Below, one piece after another: positions 46,807-55,663 of a stretch of DNA of 64,000 bases (positions are counted from its first letter, which is position 1; each line of letters opens with the position of its first letter). The notes beneath the pieces are model-generated. The model was not told the DNA's origin and ran no database searches. It saw only the letters and a program-made list of their open reading frames with translations. The DNA is from Phycisphaerae bacterium RAS2. GTDB lineage: Bacteria > Planctomycetota > Phycisphaerae > UBA1845 > UTPLA1. The DNA is taken from NCBI GenBank assembly GCA_007753915.1, contig CP036352.1:2294001-2358000 (forward strand), in the 5' to 3' direction. A program made the translations under genes and the position numbers.

Positions 46807-49441
46807 GTTTCAGCCCTCGATCTTCCCGGTGCATGCCGGTAGCCTGCATTGCCGTCGCCAACTGCTCCTGTCTCTGCAAGGCGGCCCCGCGATGACGCAA
46901 GTCGCGTCCTGTCAGTAGTTCCGTCGCCGTGAGCCGCTCATCCGACCGGCTGACCGCCTCCAGCAGTGCTTCTTTGTCATCGGTGTATACGGTCGCCTGC
47001 TCGCGACCTCTGCTCACACTGACGTAGAACTGCTCGCGCGAGGACGCTGAGAACGAGTCTGAAGACTGGCCGATGAACACGCGGTCCACCGTCTTTCCCT
47101 GTGAGGCGTGCGAAGTCACGACGTAGCCATGAGCCAGGTGACCGTAATCGGACGCGACCGTCCAGCCGTTCGTGAGCCGGATGTCTCCATTGGGTGTGAA
47201 GCTCTTGACCGTGTAGAGCCCGCCGTTGTTGAGCCGATGCTCGCCATCGGCGGTCATGCCGTTGCGCGTGATCCGCAGCAGGTCGCCGGGCGCGACCGGC
47301 AGTACGCCCGGGCGGAACACCTGGAATCTGCCCGACTGGTCGAGCGGCAGCGGCACCTCGCCAACGACGAGGCGCTGTCCCTTCCGGTATCCCTTCGCAT
47401 TCTGGTGGAACACGATCACGTCGCCGATGCTGTAGTTCACCGCGTCGGAACGCTCCGCCTCCGTGAAGTTGGTGTTCTCCAGCGTGAAGAAGGTGCGTTC
47501 GCCGCTGCCGAGCTTTCCTGCCTGCTTGAGCCGAGCGCGGATTTCGTCGGTGATCCACTCTCCCTCCAAGTGCGTAGGCGACACCACCAGCGCCGACTTA
47601 CCTTCGGCGAGCGTGTCCACATAGTCCGCCGCCAGCGCCTTGTACCGATCCGTCTCCGGCACATCCCTGATCCAGCCCAGTTCGTCCAGCCGCCGGAACC
47701 CGTCTTCCGTCCGACCTTCGGATAACTCCCGCACGGCGTCCTTGTAGTCGCCGCGCTGCCGCTGAATCTCCCGGATCTCCGCCGACTTCAGCCCGGCCCG
47801 CTCTTCGAGCAGCCGCAACGCCGCCCCGCGTTCCACCGAACCGTGTTGCCGCCGGTCGCCGGAGAGAATGACGCGGGCGTCGAGTCTCTCCGCCAGGTCG
47901 AAGACTTGCGCCATCGTCCGCGTGCCAAGCAGGCCGGCTTCGTCAATCCAGATGACCTGCCCGCGGATATCGGCCTGCATCCGCTCATCCTTGAGCAGCC
48001 GTGCCACGGTGTCGGAATCGGCAAACCCTTCAGAACGGAGAACACCGCGGCTCGCATCGGCCGAGGGCGCGAACGTAAAGACGCGCCGGCCGTTCGCCTC
48101 GATTGTCTCGACGGCCTCCTGCATCATCGTTGTCTTGCCGGTGCCGGCGACTCCCCGGACCACAATGACGCGGTCCGGCGAGCCGAGCACATGCTCCACC
48201 GCCTGCTTCTGCCCCGCGTTGAGCCATTCGCGACTGAACGTGTGCGGCGTCTGTTCCAACCGCCTGCACGAGCCGCGGCCGGTCCGGGCGAAGTCGATCA
48301 TGCGGCGCTCTTCGCCGAGCACCGTATCCGTCGTGACGAGCCTGCGGCCGTCCCGCTCCCCGAAGACAAGCCCCTGCCCGCCGAGCGTCCGGCTCATGGT
48401 ATCCGGCGAGGCAGCGCCCACAGAGCGTTTAAGCGCCTCCGCCAGCACCTTGCGCTCCGGGACGACCGATGCACGCTCGAAGCAGTGACCCACCGCCCGC
48501 GACATCGCGTCGCCAGCAATCCGGTCATCCTCCGCGATGCCCTCTCCGCCGAGCCGTGACTTCACGCCGCTCAACGCGGCGAGTTCCTCCGGCGTGAGGC
48601 GCGAGGTCCACTGCTCACGCAGTTCGTCAAGCGTCAGGTCTTTCTGCTTGCGCTCGCGCGTCGTGGCGCCGAGCGCGCCCTTCGCATCCGGGTGTGTGAT
48701 CCCCCTCTCCCGCGCGGCATCCTCTATCAGCGCCGTGCGGCGCGAGAACTTCTGAATCGCCGACATCGGCACGCCGCGGAGTTCCCAACCGCGTTTCGTG
48801 CGTTCGACCGGCAGTCCGAGTTCCTCGAGTCGCCGGGCCAGGCGCGAGTGAAACACGGCCTCGAAGAAAGGTGCGTCGCGCTTGATCCCGGCGAACTGGC
48901 CCGCCTTCCAGCGGGATTCCTCCGCGTCCCAAGTCGTGTTGAACACGAAGCAGTGCGCGTGCAGGTGCGGGTCGGGTACACCGTTCACAGGCCGGGCCGT
49001 GAAGTGAACAAACTCGCCCCACGCCATGTTGCCGGTCGCGCGATCGGCGTTCTTGCCGCCGATGCGGACGCGGGTCTGCATTTCCGCTTCCATGTCCTGC
49101 ATCGTCGCGTCCACCGACTCGCGGAACGCCTCGAGAATGCGATCATCGCGCGTCAGGCCGTAGAGAATCGAGACGCTCTTGGGGACGTGGAAGTTGAAGT
49201 CGTATCCGACGCGGCGATCCGTCTTGCGCCGCGGCGTCAGCACATCGCCGGTGGCTGGATTGCGGTTGTCACAGAGCGCGTCCCAGTCCTCCTTGCGGAC
49301 ATCGCCGCTCAGGCCGAGCCGGGCAGCGCCCTCGCCGCGCCACAGGCCGACAAGCTCCTGCCCCTCCGTGTAGTAGTCGGAGGTCGTGTAGTAGCTCTTT
49401 GCCCCTTCGGGTGCGCTGTTCTGCGTGATGCGGAGCATCAC
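46796..49441 (-). CDS. MobF relaxase with RecD-like helicase
   Basis: 881 residues. The N-terminal relaxase domain has paired Tyr residues at 17-18 and 23-24 (SYYTTSDYYT) and the metal-binding triad HLHAH in PDPHLHAHCFVFN (His159, 161, 163). The helicase domain has Walker A GVAGTGKTTMM (about 430), Walker B VIWIDEAGLLG and C-terminal VTSHASQGKTVDRVFIG motifs of superfamily 1B. It nicks oriT, stays bound to the 5' end and unwinds the strand for conjugation. This is a MobF type, as in TrwC and TraI. Confidence 0.95.
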   Translation of the reverse strand: MMLRITQNSAPEGAKSYYTTSDYYTEGQELVGLWRGEGAARLGLSGDVRKEDWDALCDNRNPATGDVLTPRRKTDRRVGYDFNFHVPKSVSILYGLTRDDRILEAFRESVDATMQDMEAEMQTRVRIGGKNADRATGNMAWGEFVHFTARPVNGVPDPHLHAHCFVFNTTWDAEESRWKAGQFAGIKRDAPFFEAVFHSRLARRLEELGLPVERTKRGWELRGVPMSAIQKFSRRTALIEDAARERGITHPDAKGALGATTRERKQKDLTLDELREQWTSRLTPEELAALSGVKSRLGGEGIAEDDRIAGDAMSRAVGHCFERASVVPERKVLAEALKRSVGAASPDTMSRTLGGQGLVFGERDGRRLVTTDTVLGEERRMIDFARTGRGSCRRLEQTPHTFSREWLNAGQKQAVEHVLGSPDRVIVVRGVAGTGKTTMMQEAVETIEANGRRVFTFAPSADASRGVLRSEGFADSDTVARLLKDERMQADIRGQVIWIDEAGLLGTRTMAQVFDLAERLDARVILSGDRRQHGSVERGAALRLLEERAGLKSAEIREIQRQRGDYKDAVRELSEGRTEDGFRRLDELGWIRDVPETDRYKALAADYVDTLAEGKSALVVSPTHLEGEWITDEIRARLKQAGKLGSGERTFFTLENTNFTEAERSDAVNYSIGDVIVFHQNAKGYRKGQRLVVGEVPLPLDQSGRFQVFRPGVLPVAPGDLLRITRNGMTADGEHRLNNGGLYTVKSFTPNGDIRLTNGWTVASDYGHLAHGYVVTSHASQGKTVDRVFIGQSSDSFSASSREQFYVSVSRGREQATVYTDDKEALLEAVSRSDERLTATELLTGRDLRHRGAALQRQEQLATAMQATGMHREDRGLKHDR

Positions 49442-49994
49442 CCGACTCTACACCGCAATGGTTGAGAATTCGTTACCACATGCACGCATGGCGCGTTTCT
49501 TTCACGACGTTTCACGAACCACGTGACAGACACCGGATGTGTTGGACGCCCGCAAGGAACAACGCCCTGTGCTTTCGTCCCGCCGTGAATCCGTCTTCCC
49601 CGGCAACGCGCGCTTCGGAATCCGTCGCGTCACGATGAACGAGCGAGGCTGGCCCTTGCGCGTGCATCCAACGCGAGCGCGGGTCAGGACCAAAGCAATC
49701 GCTGGGCACCGTCGGCGCCGGCAGTTGCCCGGTCGCGGTTCGTGCGGGAGTCTCGTCCCCTCTTCTCTTGTCGTTTCCTGCGCTCACACGGCCTGATTGA
49801 CGGCATCGCTACAGCCGCCGCCGGTCCGGTCAAGCAGAAAACCGGTTCCTCCCAATCTTCACTGCGTTGCAGACCGGGTCCCTCCCGCTTTCCGCTGTGA
49901 CCCGTGCGCTGCGCCCCGGCTTGGTGCGGCTGGTTTCCGCGTGCCATCAGGCCGCGATGGGCGCGGCCGGAAACCAAGAAAAGGAGACTTCACC
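49442..49994. other. Intergenic region between divergent relaxase and small-protein genes, oriT candidate
   Basis: No convincing gene lies in these 553 bases. Near the relaxase there are two copies of TTTCACGA (49500-49507 and 49510-49517) and a TCACG/CGTGA inverted repeat, the usual kind of place for a MobF oriT. The right half is a pyrimidine-rich leader that ends in a perfect 9-bp inverted repeat, TGGTTTCCG (49931-49939) and CGGAAACCA (49968-49976), just before the AAGGAG of the next gene. No oriT of a known type was recognised. Confidence 0.45.
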
Positions 49995-50198
49995 ATGACC
50001 GACACGAACAACACCGCTTCCAAGGCTCCCACGCACGTCGCCTACCAGGTGCGTGACCGCGAAGGCCGCAAGAGCTTCTGGACCCGCATCGGCAGCGCAT
50101 GGCCGCACGCCGACGGCAAGGGCTTCAACATCCAGCTTGAAGTCGTGCCGCTGGACGGCCGCGTCACGCTCCGCGTTGCCACCGAGAAGAAGGACTGA
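49995..50198 (+). CDS. Small conserved plasmid protein
   Basis: 67 residues from ATG 49995, preceded by AAAGGAG. YQVRDREGRKSFWTRIGSAW and DGKGFNIQLEVVPLDGRVTL are typical of a small protein common on proteobacterial plasmids and integrative elements, usually near ardC. Its role is unknown. Its presence in a planctomycete-like genome supports transfer of the element between phyla. Confidence 0.75.
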   Translation: MTDTNNTASKAPTHVAYQVRDREGRKSFWTRIGSAWPHADGKGFNIQLEVVPLDGRVTLRVATEKKD

Positions 50199-50254
50199 TT
50201 CACCGAGCGGGCGGGCCGAAAGGTCCGCCCCGTTCATTTGAAAGGACTCACATT

Positions 50255-51016
50255 ATGACCACTCCACAAACCACAACCCGGACTCTCACGAATCCGTTCT
50301 ACGCGGCACGCTTTCACCGGTCACCGTCGGATGAACCGCAGGAGATCGTGTACGCCAGGCTGCCACGCATTCCCGTCAACGCGAGCCGGGTTCCTCATCT
50401 GACGAGCCTCTACCACAATCCGGACGCCGGTGACTACGGCCGACGCAACTACCCCGGCAACTGCGGCGGCAACCTGATCCGGGACCTGCTCCGGTACTTC
50501 CGGCCGTCCAATGTTCTCGATCCGATGACCGGCAGCGGCACATGCTTCGACGTGTGCCAGGAACTCGGAATCCAGTGCTGGTCGAGCGATCTACACCAGC
50601 AGGTCGATGCCTGCTCTCCTTCGGCGTTCCCTCGCGCCACGTTCGACTTCTGCTGGCTTCACCCGCCGTACTGGCGGCAGAAGCTCTACACGGACGATCC
50701 CCGCGACCTGTCGCGTACACCGACACTGGATGCCTTCCTGAACCGCTACCGCCAGCTCATCGGCAATTGTGCTGCGGCCCTCGTTCCCGGCGGCAGGCTG
50801 GCCATTCTGATGGGCGACTACAGCGACCGCGAAGATGGTTTCGTCCCCCTCGTCTACCACACGAAACGGCTTGCCTTCGAGGCGGGACTGCGGCAGTGTT
50901 GCACGGACATCATCCGGTTCAGCCACGGAGCGAGCAGCAGCCGCAAGGTCTACCGCAGCGCGTTCATTCCCGGCCTGCACGATGTATGCACGGTATTTGA
51001 GAGGAGGCCCTCATGA
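50255..51016 (+). CDS. Amino-methyltransferase (N4/N6 DNA methylase type) without visible restriction partner
   Basis: 253 residues. NVLDPMTGSGTCFDVCQE is SAM-binding motif I, and DFCWLHPPYWRQ is the catalytic D/N-P-P-Y motif in the form HPPYW, as in beta-class amino methyltransferases. The usual target-recognition domain is not visible, so the size resembles an orphan methylase. It may protect the element from host restriction. It overlaps the next small gene by four bases. Confidence 0.8.
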   Translation: MTTPQTTTRTLTNPFYAARFHRSPSDEPQEIVYARLPRIPVNASRVPHLTSLYHNPDAGDYGRRNYPGNCGGNLIRDLLRYFRPSNVLDPMTGSGTCFDVCQELGIQCWSSDLHQQVDACSPSAFPRATFDFCWLHPPYWRQKLYTDDPRDLSRTPTLDAFLNRYRQLIGNCAAALVPGGRLAILMGDYSDREDGFVPLVYHTKRLAFEAGLRQCCTDIIRFSHGASSSRKVYRSAFIPGLHDVCTVFERRPS

Positions 51017-51219
51017 GCGCGAGCACGAGCAACCTGCGGGAACTCACGGATGGTGCGCTGGACGCCTTCTGGGAAGTCGTCGTTCAGCGCTTCCCGGAAG
51101 CCACGACAGGCGACCTCTCCGTGCATCGGACGCACTGCCTCCAGGCTGCGGCCCAAGCAGCCATCGAAGAGTGGATATTCAACAACGTCCCCGACAACGT
51201 GAGCCTGCGGCGCTCGTGA
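51013..51219 (+). CDS. Small helical protein coupled to the methyltransferase
   Basis: 68 residues. It starts in the ATGA overlap at the end of the methyltransferase gene. A short helical protein (LDAFWEVVVQRFPEATTGDL, HCLQAAAQAAIEEWIFNN) without family match. Its GTGA overlap with the following gene makes a three-gene translation unit. Confidence 0.65.
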   Translation: MSASTSNLRELTDGALDAFWEVVVQRFPEATTGDLSVHRTHCLQAAAQAAIEEWIFNNVPDNVSLRRS

Positions 51220-51395
51220 CCGATTCTCAGCATCCCATCCTTGACGACCTGTTCCACGGGTGTGCTCTCGCGGCGTACGTCGAGCAGGCCCTCGCCCAGC
51301 GCGGCTGGCCCGACCCGGAGTCCACCCGCGTTCGAGCCTATCAGTACTACGAAGAGGCGCTCGCCGCCAGGAACAGCAAGCCGCGAGACCGATAG
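51216..51395 (+). CDS. Very small protein coupled to the two preceding genes
   Basis: 59 residues from GTG 51216, overlapping the previous stop as GTGA. Helical (LDDLFHGCALAAYVEQALAQ, AYQYYEEALAAR). No function can be given. Confidence 0.5.
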   Translation: MTDSQHPILDDLFHGCALAAYVEQALAQRGWPDPESTRVRAYQYYEEALAARNSKPRDR

Positions 51396-51926
51396 CACGG
51401 TCCGCGCCAGGCGGGGCATCGCCTGTCACGACCCGCGCGCGGGGTAACGTGAGATGGAACCCTCCGGCTCGGAACCTTACCGGCAGATGGGGTTAATTCG
51501 ACCAGGCCGATCGGCCGTTCGCGTCGGGTCCCGGCTCGTGCGAGAACCCGACGGCGACGGCCTTGTACGGCAGAAGTGACACACTCGGACGACTGACTGA
51601 GTGAGTGCCATTCCGATGCACTCGAAATGCGCTGCACAGAAAATGGTGGTCAGACGTCTCCCCTAAGCGGTGCTTAGGCCGTCTTTCACCGTGAAAGCCA
51701 GCATGACAGCATGACGGCAGGCCAGCCGTCCAGCAAGCTTGCTGTCCGGCATGATTGCGGGCATGCCGGACAGCACGATGGAGCGCATGACAGCTAGCCG
51801 GACAGGCAGATGGCAGGATGGCATGCTCGCTCGCCAGCTACTCGACACGCTGGCTTGCCGGCGTGCCATCAAGCCCGCAACAAATACTGCTTGCCAGCCA
51901 GCATGAAATCGTGCTAGCTGTCAGGC
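51396..51926. repeat. Repeat-rich region upstream of parA, centromere candidate
   Basis: About 530 bases without gene. Between 51,690 and 51,926 short words such as GCATGAC, GCATGAC(A/G)GC, CCGGACAG and GCCAGC recur on both strands. The clearest unit is a perfect 13-base inverted repeat, GCTGTCCGGCATG (51741-51753) and CATGCCGGACAGC (51762-51774). Such repeats before a parA gene are typical of operator/centromere sites for the partition system. The left half of the region has nothing recognisable. Confidence 0.6.
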
Positions 51927-52604
51927 ATGATTATCGCCGTAGCGAACTCCAAGGGCGGGGTCGGCAAATCGACGCTCGCCGTTCACCTGGCCGCTTGGCT
52001 CGACAAGCAGGGCCACCGGGTCACGCTCGCCGACTGCGACACGCAGCAGTCGTCGTCGCAGTGGATTCGCGAAGCCGCTCCACAGGTCAAGGCCCTCTGC
52101 CTCCGCGATCCGGACGACATCATCAACGAACTGCCGATGCTGGCCCAGGAGACCGATTACGTCGTGGCCGACGGCCCCGGCAGTCTGGCCGAGACGAGCA
52201 GGGCGCTCCTGCTGGTGGCCGATTCGGCCGTCGTGCCGTGCAAGGCGTCCATGCTGGAGATTCGCGCCCTCGACGCGGCGACCAAGGTGCTGCGCCAGGC
52301 GCAGAAGATCCGCTCCGGGATGCCCAAGGCCAAGATCGTTCTCAGCATGGTCGGAAAGAACTACCGGCTCACGCAGGACATGCGGGAAGCCGCTGCACTG
52401 CTCAAGCTGCCGATCACACCCACGTTCATGACGCTCCGCCAGATTTACGCTGATGCGCCGGGGCAGGCGGCCGTCGTGTGGAACATGGGGTCGCGCGCCC
52501 GCGAGGCGGCGATCGAAGTTGACACGCTCTTCCGCGAGCTGGTCCCGGAAGCGGTCCGCCAGCCGGCCAAGCCGGCAGCACAGCGCCGCCGGCCATCGGC
52601 GTAG
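51927..52604 (+). CDS. ParA-family partition ATPase
   Basis: 225 residues. IIAVANSKGGVGKSTLAVHL carries the deviant Walker A (KGGVGKS) of ParA/MinD proteins; ADCDTQQSSSQW is the Walker A' region and VVADGPGSLAETS the switch II. It lacks an N-terminal DNA-binding domain, so it is the small (type Ib) form that works with a small ribbon-helix-helix or similar partner, here probably the gene at 52618. It partitions the element when it exists as a plasmid. Confidence 0.92.
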   Translation: MIIAVANSKGGVGKSTLAVHLAAWLDKQGHRVTLADCDTQQSSSQWIREAAPQVKALCLRDPDDIINELPMLAQETDYVVADGPGSLAETSRALLLVADSAVVPCKASMLEIRALDAATKVLRQAQKIRSGMPKAKIVLSMVGKNYRLTQDMREAAALLKLPITPTFMTLRQIYADAPGQAAVVWNMGSRAREAAIEVDTLFRELVPEAVRQPAKPAAQRRRPSA

Positions 52605-52617
52605 GGGAAGGGGACAC

Positions 52618-52929
52618 ATGGCCGAGCGTCGCTCACTCACCGATGGACTCAAGGCGACGCCGGCCGTCGATCCGGCTGTCGCCAAGGAGTTCATTCACGG
52701 CGCGAAGGCAAGCAGTGACCGCGAGGCGGCAAAGCCGGCAGCCACCGAACCACCGGCGCCGGTGATGAACCGCGCGCCGATCAGCACGCGCATCCGCGCC
52801 GACTTCGCAACAGCATTGAAACGGGCATCGCTGGAGCGTCAGTTGAAGGGCGTCGAGCCGAACACGCTCCAGGACATCCTGGAGCAGGCCATCGAGCCGT
52901 GGCTCAAGACCAACGGATACCTGCCGTGA
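52618..52929 (+). CDS. Small DNA-binding partition partner (ParB-like, unconfirmed)
   Basis: 103 residues, starting 14 bases after parA with GGGGAAGGGGA upstream. The C-terminal part (STRIRADFATALKRASLERQ, NTLQDILEQAIEPWLKTNGY) resembles a ribbon-helix-helix domain, which fits the small centromere-binding protein of type Ib systems. The first 55 residues look disordered. Position next to parA is the strongest evidence. Confidence 0.7.
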   Translation: MAERRSLTDGLKATPAVDPAVAKEFIHGAKASSDREAAKPAATEPPAPVMNRAPISTRIRADFATALKRASLERQLKGVEPNTLQDILEQAIEPWLKTNGYLP

Positions 52930-52944
52930 CCGGCAGGGCAGGGG

Positions 52945-53568
52945 TCACGATTCCTGCTCTTGCGCTCCGGGCGGAGGCGACGGCAGCAGCGGCGTGTCGC
53001 CGAGCAGCAACTCCTGCTGCCTGCCCGCGCCTTTCAGGTGGTACGACCGCACGAAGGCCAGGCGGTCGCCGTTGAACATGAACCGGATGTTGACGAAGAA
53101 GACGCCGTCGCTCGGGCTGCGGTACAGAAACTCTTTCTCCAGCAGTTCACGCACGCCGCGCTGGTACGTCCGATCGTTGATCCCGTGATCCTTCGCGACG
53201 TACTGGTTCAGCTTGATCTCATCGGAGCCGGGGTTGGCCCGCATCTGCTGGTACACAAGCTCGAACACCTGCATCCCTGTCTTGGACAGGTCCGCGGCCT
53301 GCTTGATGCCGTCGAGGAAGAGCTTTACGAACCGGCTGGAGTCCACTTCCTCTTCCCACCAGAAGCCCATCCCGCCCAGGCCCTTGATCTCGCCGCTGCT
53401 GTTGTCCACGATGACCGAACCCTTGCCGCCCGGCACATGGAAGCGCTTCGTGCGCGTCGGCATCCCGTTCGTGGTCGGGACGCTCGGGTTCGTGCGGTAG
53501 ACGGGGAAGCCCCGTTTGGTGCTGACCTGGTTCGCGGGCATGGCCGCGCTCTGACGTTCTGCCGACAT
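52945..53568 (-). CDS. RepL-like plasmid replication initiator
   Basis: 207 residues. After a flexible N-terminus, DLSKTGMQVFELVYQQMRAN and NQYVAKDHGINDRTYQRGVR form a winged-helix region like the RepL/replication-maintenance family of small plasmids, followed by FLYRSPSDGVFFVNIRFMFN. It should bind the origin and start replication of the excised circle. It converges with the partition operon. The alternative, a regulator of the same fold, cannot be excluded. Confidence 0.72.
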   Translation of the reverse strand: MSAERQSAAMPANQVSTKRGFPVYRTNPSVPTTNGMPTRTKRFHVPGGKGSVIVDNSSGEIKGLGGMGFWWEEEVDSSRFVKLFLDGIKQAADLSKTGMQVFELVYQQMRANPGSDEIKLNQYVAKDHGINDRTYQRGVRELLEKEFLYRSPSDGVFFVNIRFMFNGDRLAFVRSYHLKGAGRQQELLLGDTPLLPSPPPGAQEQES

Positions 53569-54135
53569 ATTCTCCCTCCGGATCTGTCACTCCACAGTCA
53601 GCACATTGGCAGACAAGCGACAAACGCGCAAGGGGTTTCTGACGATCGTCCGACGGATTGTGGCGGCGACCCGACAGAATGTGACGGTGCCCCCTGAGCA
53701 AAATCAACGGGTTGCACCATTGCCCTTTCTTAGACCTAAATACACTGCCTTCAAGGAGCCGACGCCGGCGCGCGATCCCAACGCGCTGGCGCAGGCGGCG
53801 GCATCGCGAACTCATCGAGAGAGCGTCGCGACCATGTTCAGCAGCTTGCAGACCCCGTGCCCGCCGGGGCGACAAGGCGACACCGATATGAAAGGTGTTG
53901 CGCGGACGATCAGGAACGCTGTGGCTTCGAGCCGCGGTAAGACCGAAAGGGGCATTCAGGGGAAGTGGTCGCTTGTGGAGCGTTACCGGGCCGCAATAGA
54001 GGCCCGTAGAAACGTCAATCCCCTCCAGGGCAGGTTTACCGCCCAGAAGGGGACTTTGACGCTTCAGAGACGAGTTCTCGCAGACAGCCGGCTATTCAGC
54101 GGGCCACTGCGGATAGGACATCACGAGTCATTGGT
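53569..54135. other. Intergenic region upstream of the Rep gene, origin candidate
   Basis: 567 bases without a supported gene. Next to the rep start there are CTGT/ACAG arms (53589-53602) and the perfect palindrome GACGATCGTC (53641-53650), suitable operators or parts of an origin. The region further right has no resemblance to known sequence families; open frames there have unusual composition and no motif. Confidence 0.45.
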
Positions 54136-54777
54136 TCACACTCGCCGACGCCGCATCCCGGCAAGCCCAACGGAGGAGAGCAATGCCAGCGAGGCCGGTT
54201 CGGGTATCGCCGTGATGATGCGGATATTGTCATTCGCGGCGGCAAACTTCAGGGTGAAGTCCAGGCGCATCCGGTCCCCGGAAATCTCGAACGTATCCAG
54301 CGAGCTGGGCGGCAGTTCCAGCCGGCGCCCGGGATGCGTTCCGTACTGTGTGATGCCGGGGTGACCGAGGATGCCGTCCGTGCCGTTCATCGAAGCCGTG
54401 TGGATCAGCACGCCCAGGATCGGCGCATCGAAGACGACATAGCCGGACAGCAGGGCGTCGAAGTCGTCCACCGAGTCGGCGTGGAACAGGTAGCTCTGCA
54501 CCGCCGTCCCGGCGGACACGAATCCTGGCACGAGCAGCGATTCGTGATCGACAAGGCCGGTGTTGGCGTGATCCAGGGTCAGGTCTGAGAACAGAACCGC
54601 CTGGCGCTCGAAGAAGCCGCGTATCTCCGTGTCGCTCTCCCACTGGTTGAGCGCGATATTCGCCGGCGGCTCAGCGAGGACGGCTGCCCCGCCCGCTTCG
54701 ATGATGTCAGCCTGCGCCGCGATGGGGCAGAGGACAGGGACCAGTAGACCAGCGACAACGACGCGCGACCTGTGCAT
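54136..54777 (-). CDS. PEP-CTERM surface protein (cargo gene)
   Basis: 213 residues from ATG 54777, preceded by GGAGGG. A signal peptide (VVVAGLLVPVLCPIAAQA) and the C-terminal IPEPASLALLSSVGLAGMRR make it a PEP-CTERM protein to be sorted by an exosortase. The middle (LDHANTGLVDHESLLVPGFV, FDALLSGYVVFDAPILGVLI) is a beta-sandwich without assigned family. It sits between plasmid-type rep and XRE genes, so it is probably planctomycete-derived cargo on the element. Confidence 0.8.
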   Translation of the reverse strand: MHRSRVVVAGLLVPVLCPIAAQADIIEAGGAAVLAEPPANIALNQWESDTEIRGFFERQAVLFSDLTLDHANTGLVDHESLLVPGFVSAGTAVQSYLFHADSVDDFDALLSGYVVFDAPILGVLIHTASMNGTDGILGHPGITQYGTHPGRRLELPPSSLDTFEISGDRMRLDFTLKFAAANDNIRIITAIPEPASLALLSSVGLAGMRRRRV

Positions 54778-54839
54778 GGGAGAACCCTCCATCAGGGGAT
54801 GCGGAACCTGTTCGGGCCGATACGCAGGCCCTCAGGCGT

Positions 54840-54898
54840 CTGCTGCTAAACTAGCAGCAGCGTTGGGGGAGTTTACTTTGCTGCTCGAATGGCAGCAA
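54840..54898. promoter_or_regulatory. Two palindromic operator sites at the XRE gene
   Basis: CTGCTGCT and AGCAGCAG (54840-54847 and 54853-54860) form a perfect 8-base palindrome, and TTGCTGC with GCAGCAA (54878-54884 and 54892-54898) form a second that covers the start codon at 54889. The shared GCTGC/GCAGC core and the 38-base spacing fit binding by the XRE repressor to its own promoter. Confidence 0.7.
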
Positions 54899-55119
54899 GG
54901 CCCCAGCACAAGACTGCGTATCGAAAGATGTGCGACATGCTGCGCCGGATGCGAACAGACGCCGGACTGACACAGCGCGACTTGGCCGTGCGGCTCAAGA
55001 TGCACAACACGATGGTCCATCGTTCCGAGATCGGCGACCGGCGGATCGACCCGGTTGAGTTTGCCGCGTGGTGCCGGGCCTGTGGGATTGACCCCGGCGA
55101 TGCCGTCCGCGAACTCTGA
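54889..55119 (+). CDS. XRE-family transcription regulator
   Basis: 76 residues forming one helix-turn-helix domain (MLRRMRTDAGLTQRDLAVRL, HNTMVHRSEIGDRRIDPVEF). It is a compact Cro/C1-type repressor of a type often on plasmids. Two palindromes at its own start suggest autorepression, and the divergent PEP-CTERM gene lies just outside their reach. Confidence 0.85.
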   Translation: MAARPQHKTAYRKMCDMLRRMRTDAGLTQRDLAVRLKMHNTMVHRSEIGDRRIDPVEFAAWCRACGIDPGDAVREL

Positions 55120-55663
55120 GGCTGAAAGGCCGCTCCAGAGAGGGCAGGCCCGGTGGCGCCGGCCGTCCTGTCGTCACACCGACCACGAAGCGCAGAAGCC
55201 CCTGCCGCGCATCCTTCGCCAATCTCATCGGGCGAGGACGATGCACACGCCGTCGATCCGGTAGCGCGGCCGCATCCGGTGTCAGCCGGCGACCGGCATC
55301 GGGAAGGGCGCTCCAGAACACATCCCACTTCGCACGGTGAACCCGCCAGCAGTGGCACTGGTTGATGCCGGCATTGTCGTACTCCGCCGGGTTACGGGCA
55401 GCCGGCGATGGGCTTGCCCGGCTTTCAATCGCGCCGCTCCGGCCGTCACCGCTTCGCTTCCCGCCTCCAAGTCATGCATGACTCGCGCCGGACCCGCCGA
55501 AGCCGGCGCCTTCCAGGTCCGGTCCGTCATTCGTCCTGCTCCGCTTCGCGGGACTCTCCGGCGGGCTGCCGGCCTGCGCGCCGCTCGCTCCTTTGTCACC
55601 CCCGCCGTGGTCCCTGTCTCGGCGAAGGGACCGCACGTCGCGGGTCCCGACAAGGAGCAGAAC
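55120..55663. other. Non-coding region and long leader before ardC
   Basis: The 544 bases before ardC contain no supported gene. The last 230 bases are a pyrimidine-rich leader, and GGGACC (55627-55632) pairs with GGTCCC (55643-55648) close to the AAGGAG of ardC. A similar leader with inverted repeat precedes the plasmid gene at 49995. Confidence 0.45.

Noticed and set aside
53606-54364. Plus-strand frame of 252 codons overlapping the origin candidate and the PEP-CTERM gene
   Set aside because: It has no family resemblance and its second half is antisense to the supported PEP-CTERM gene.
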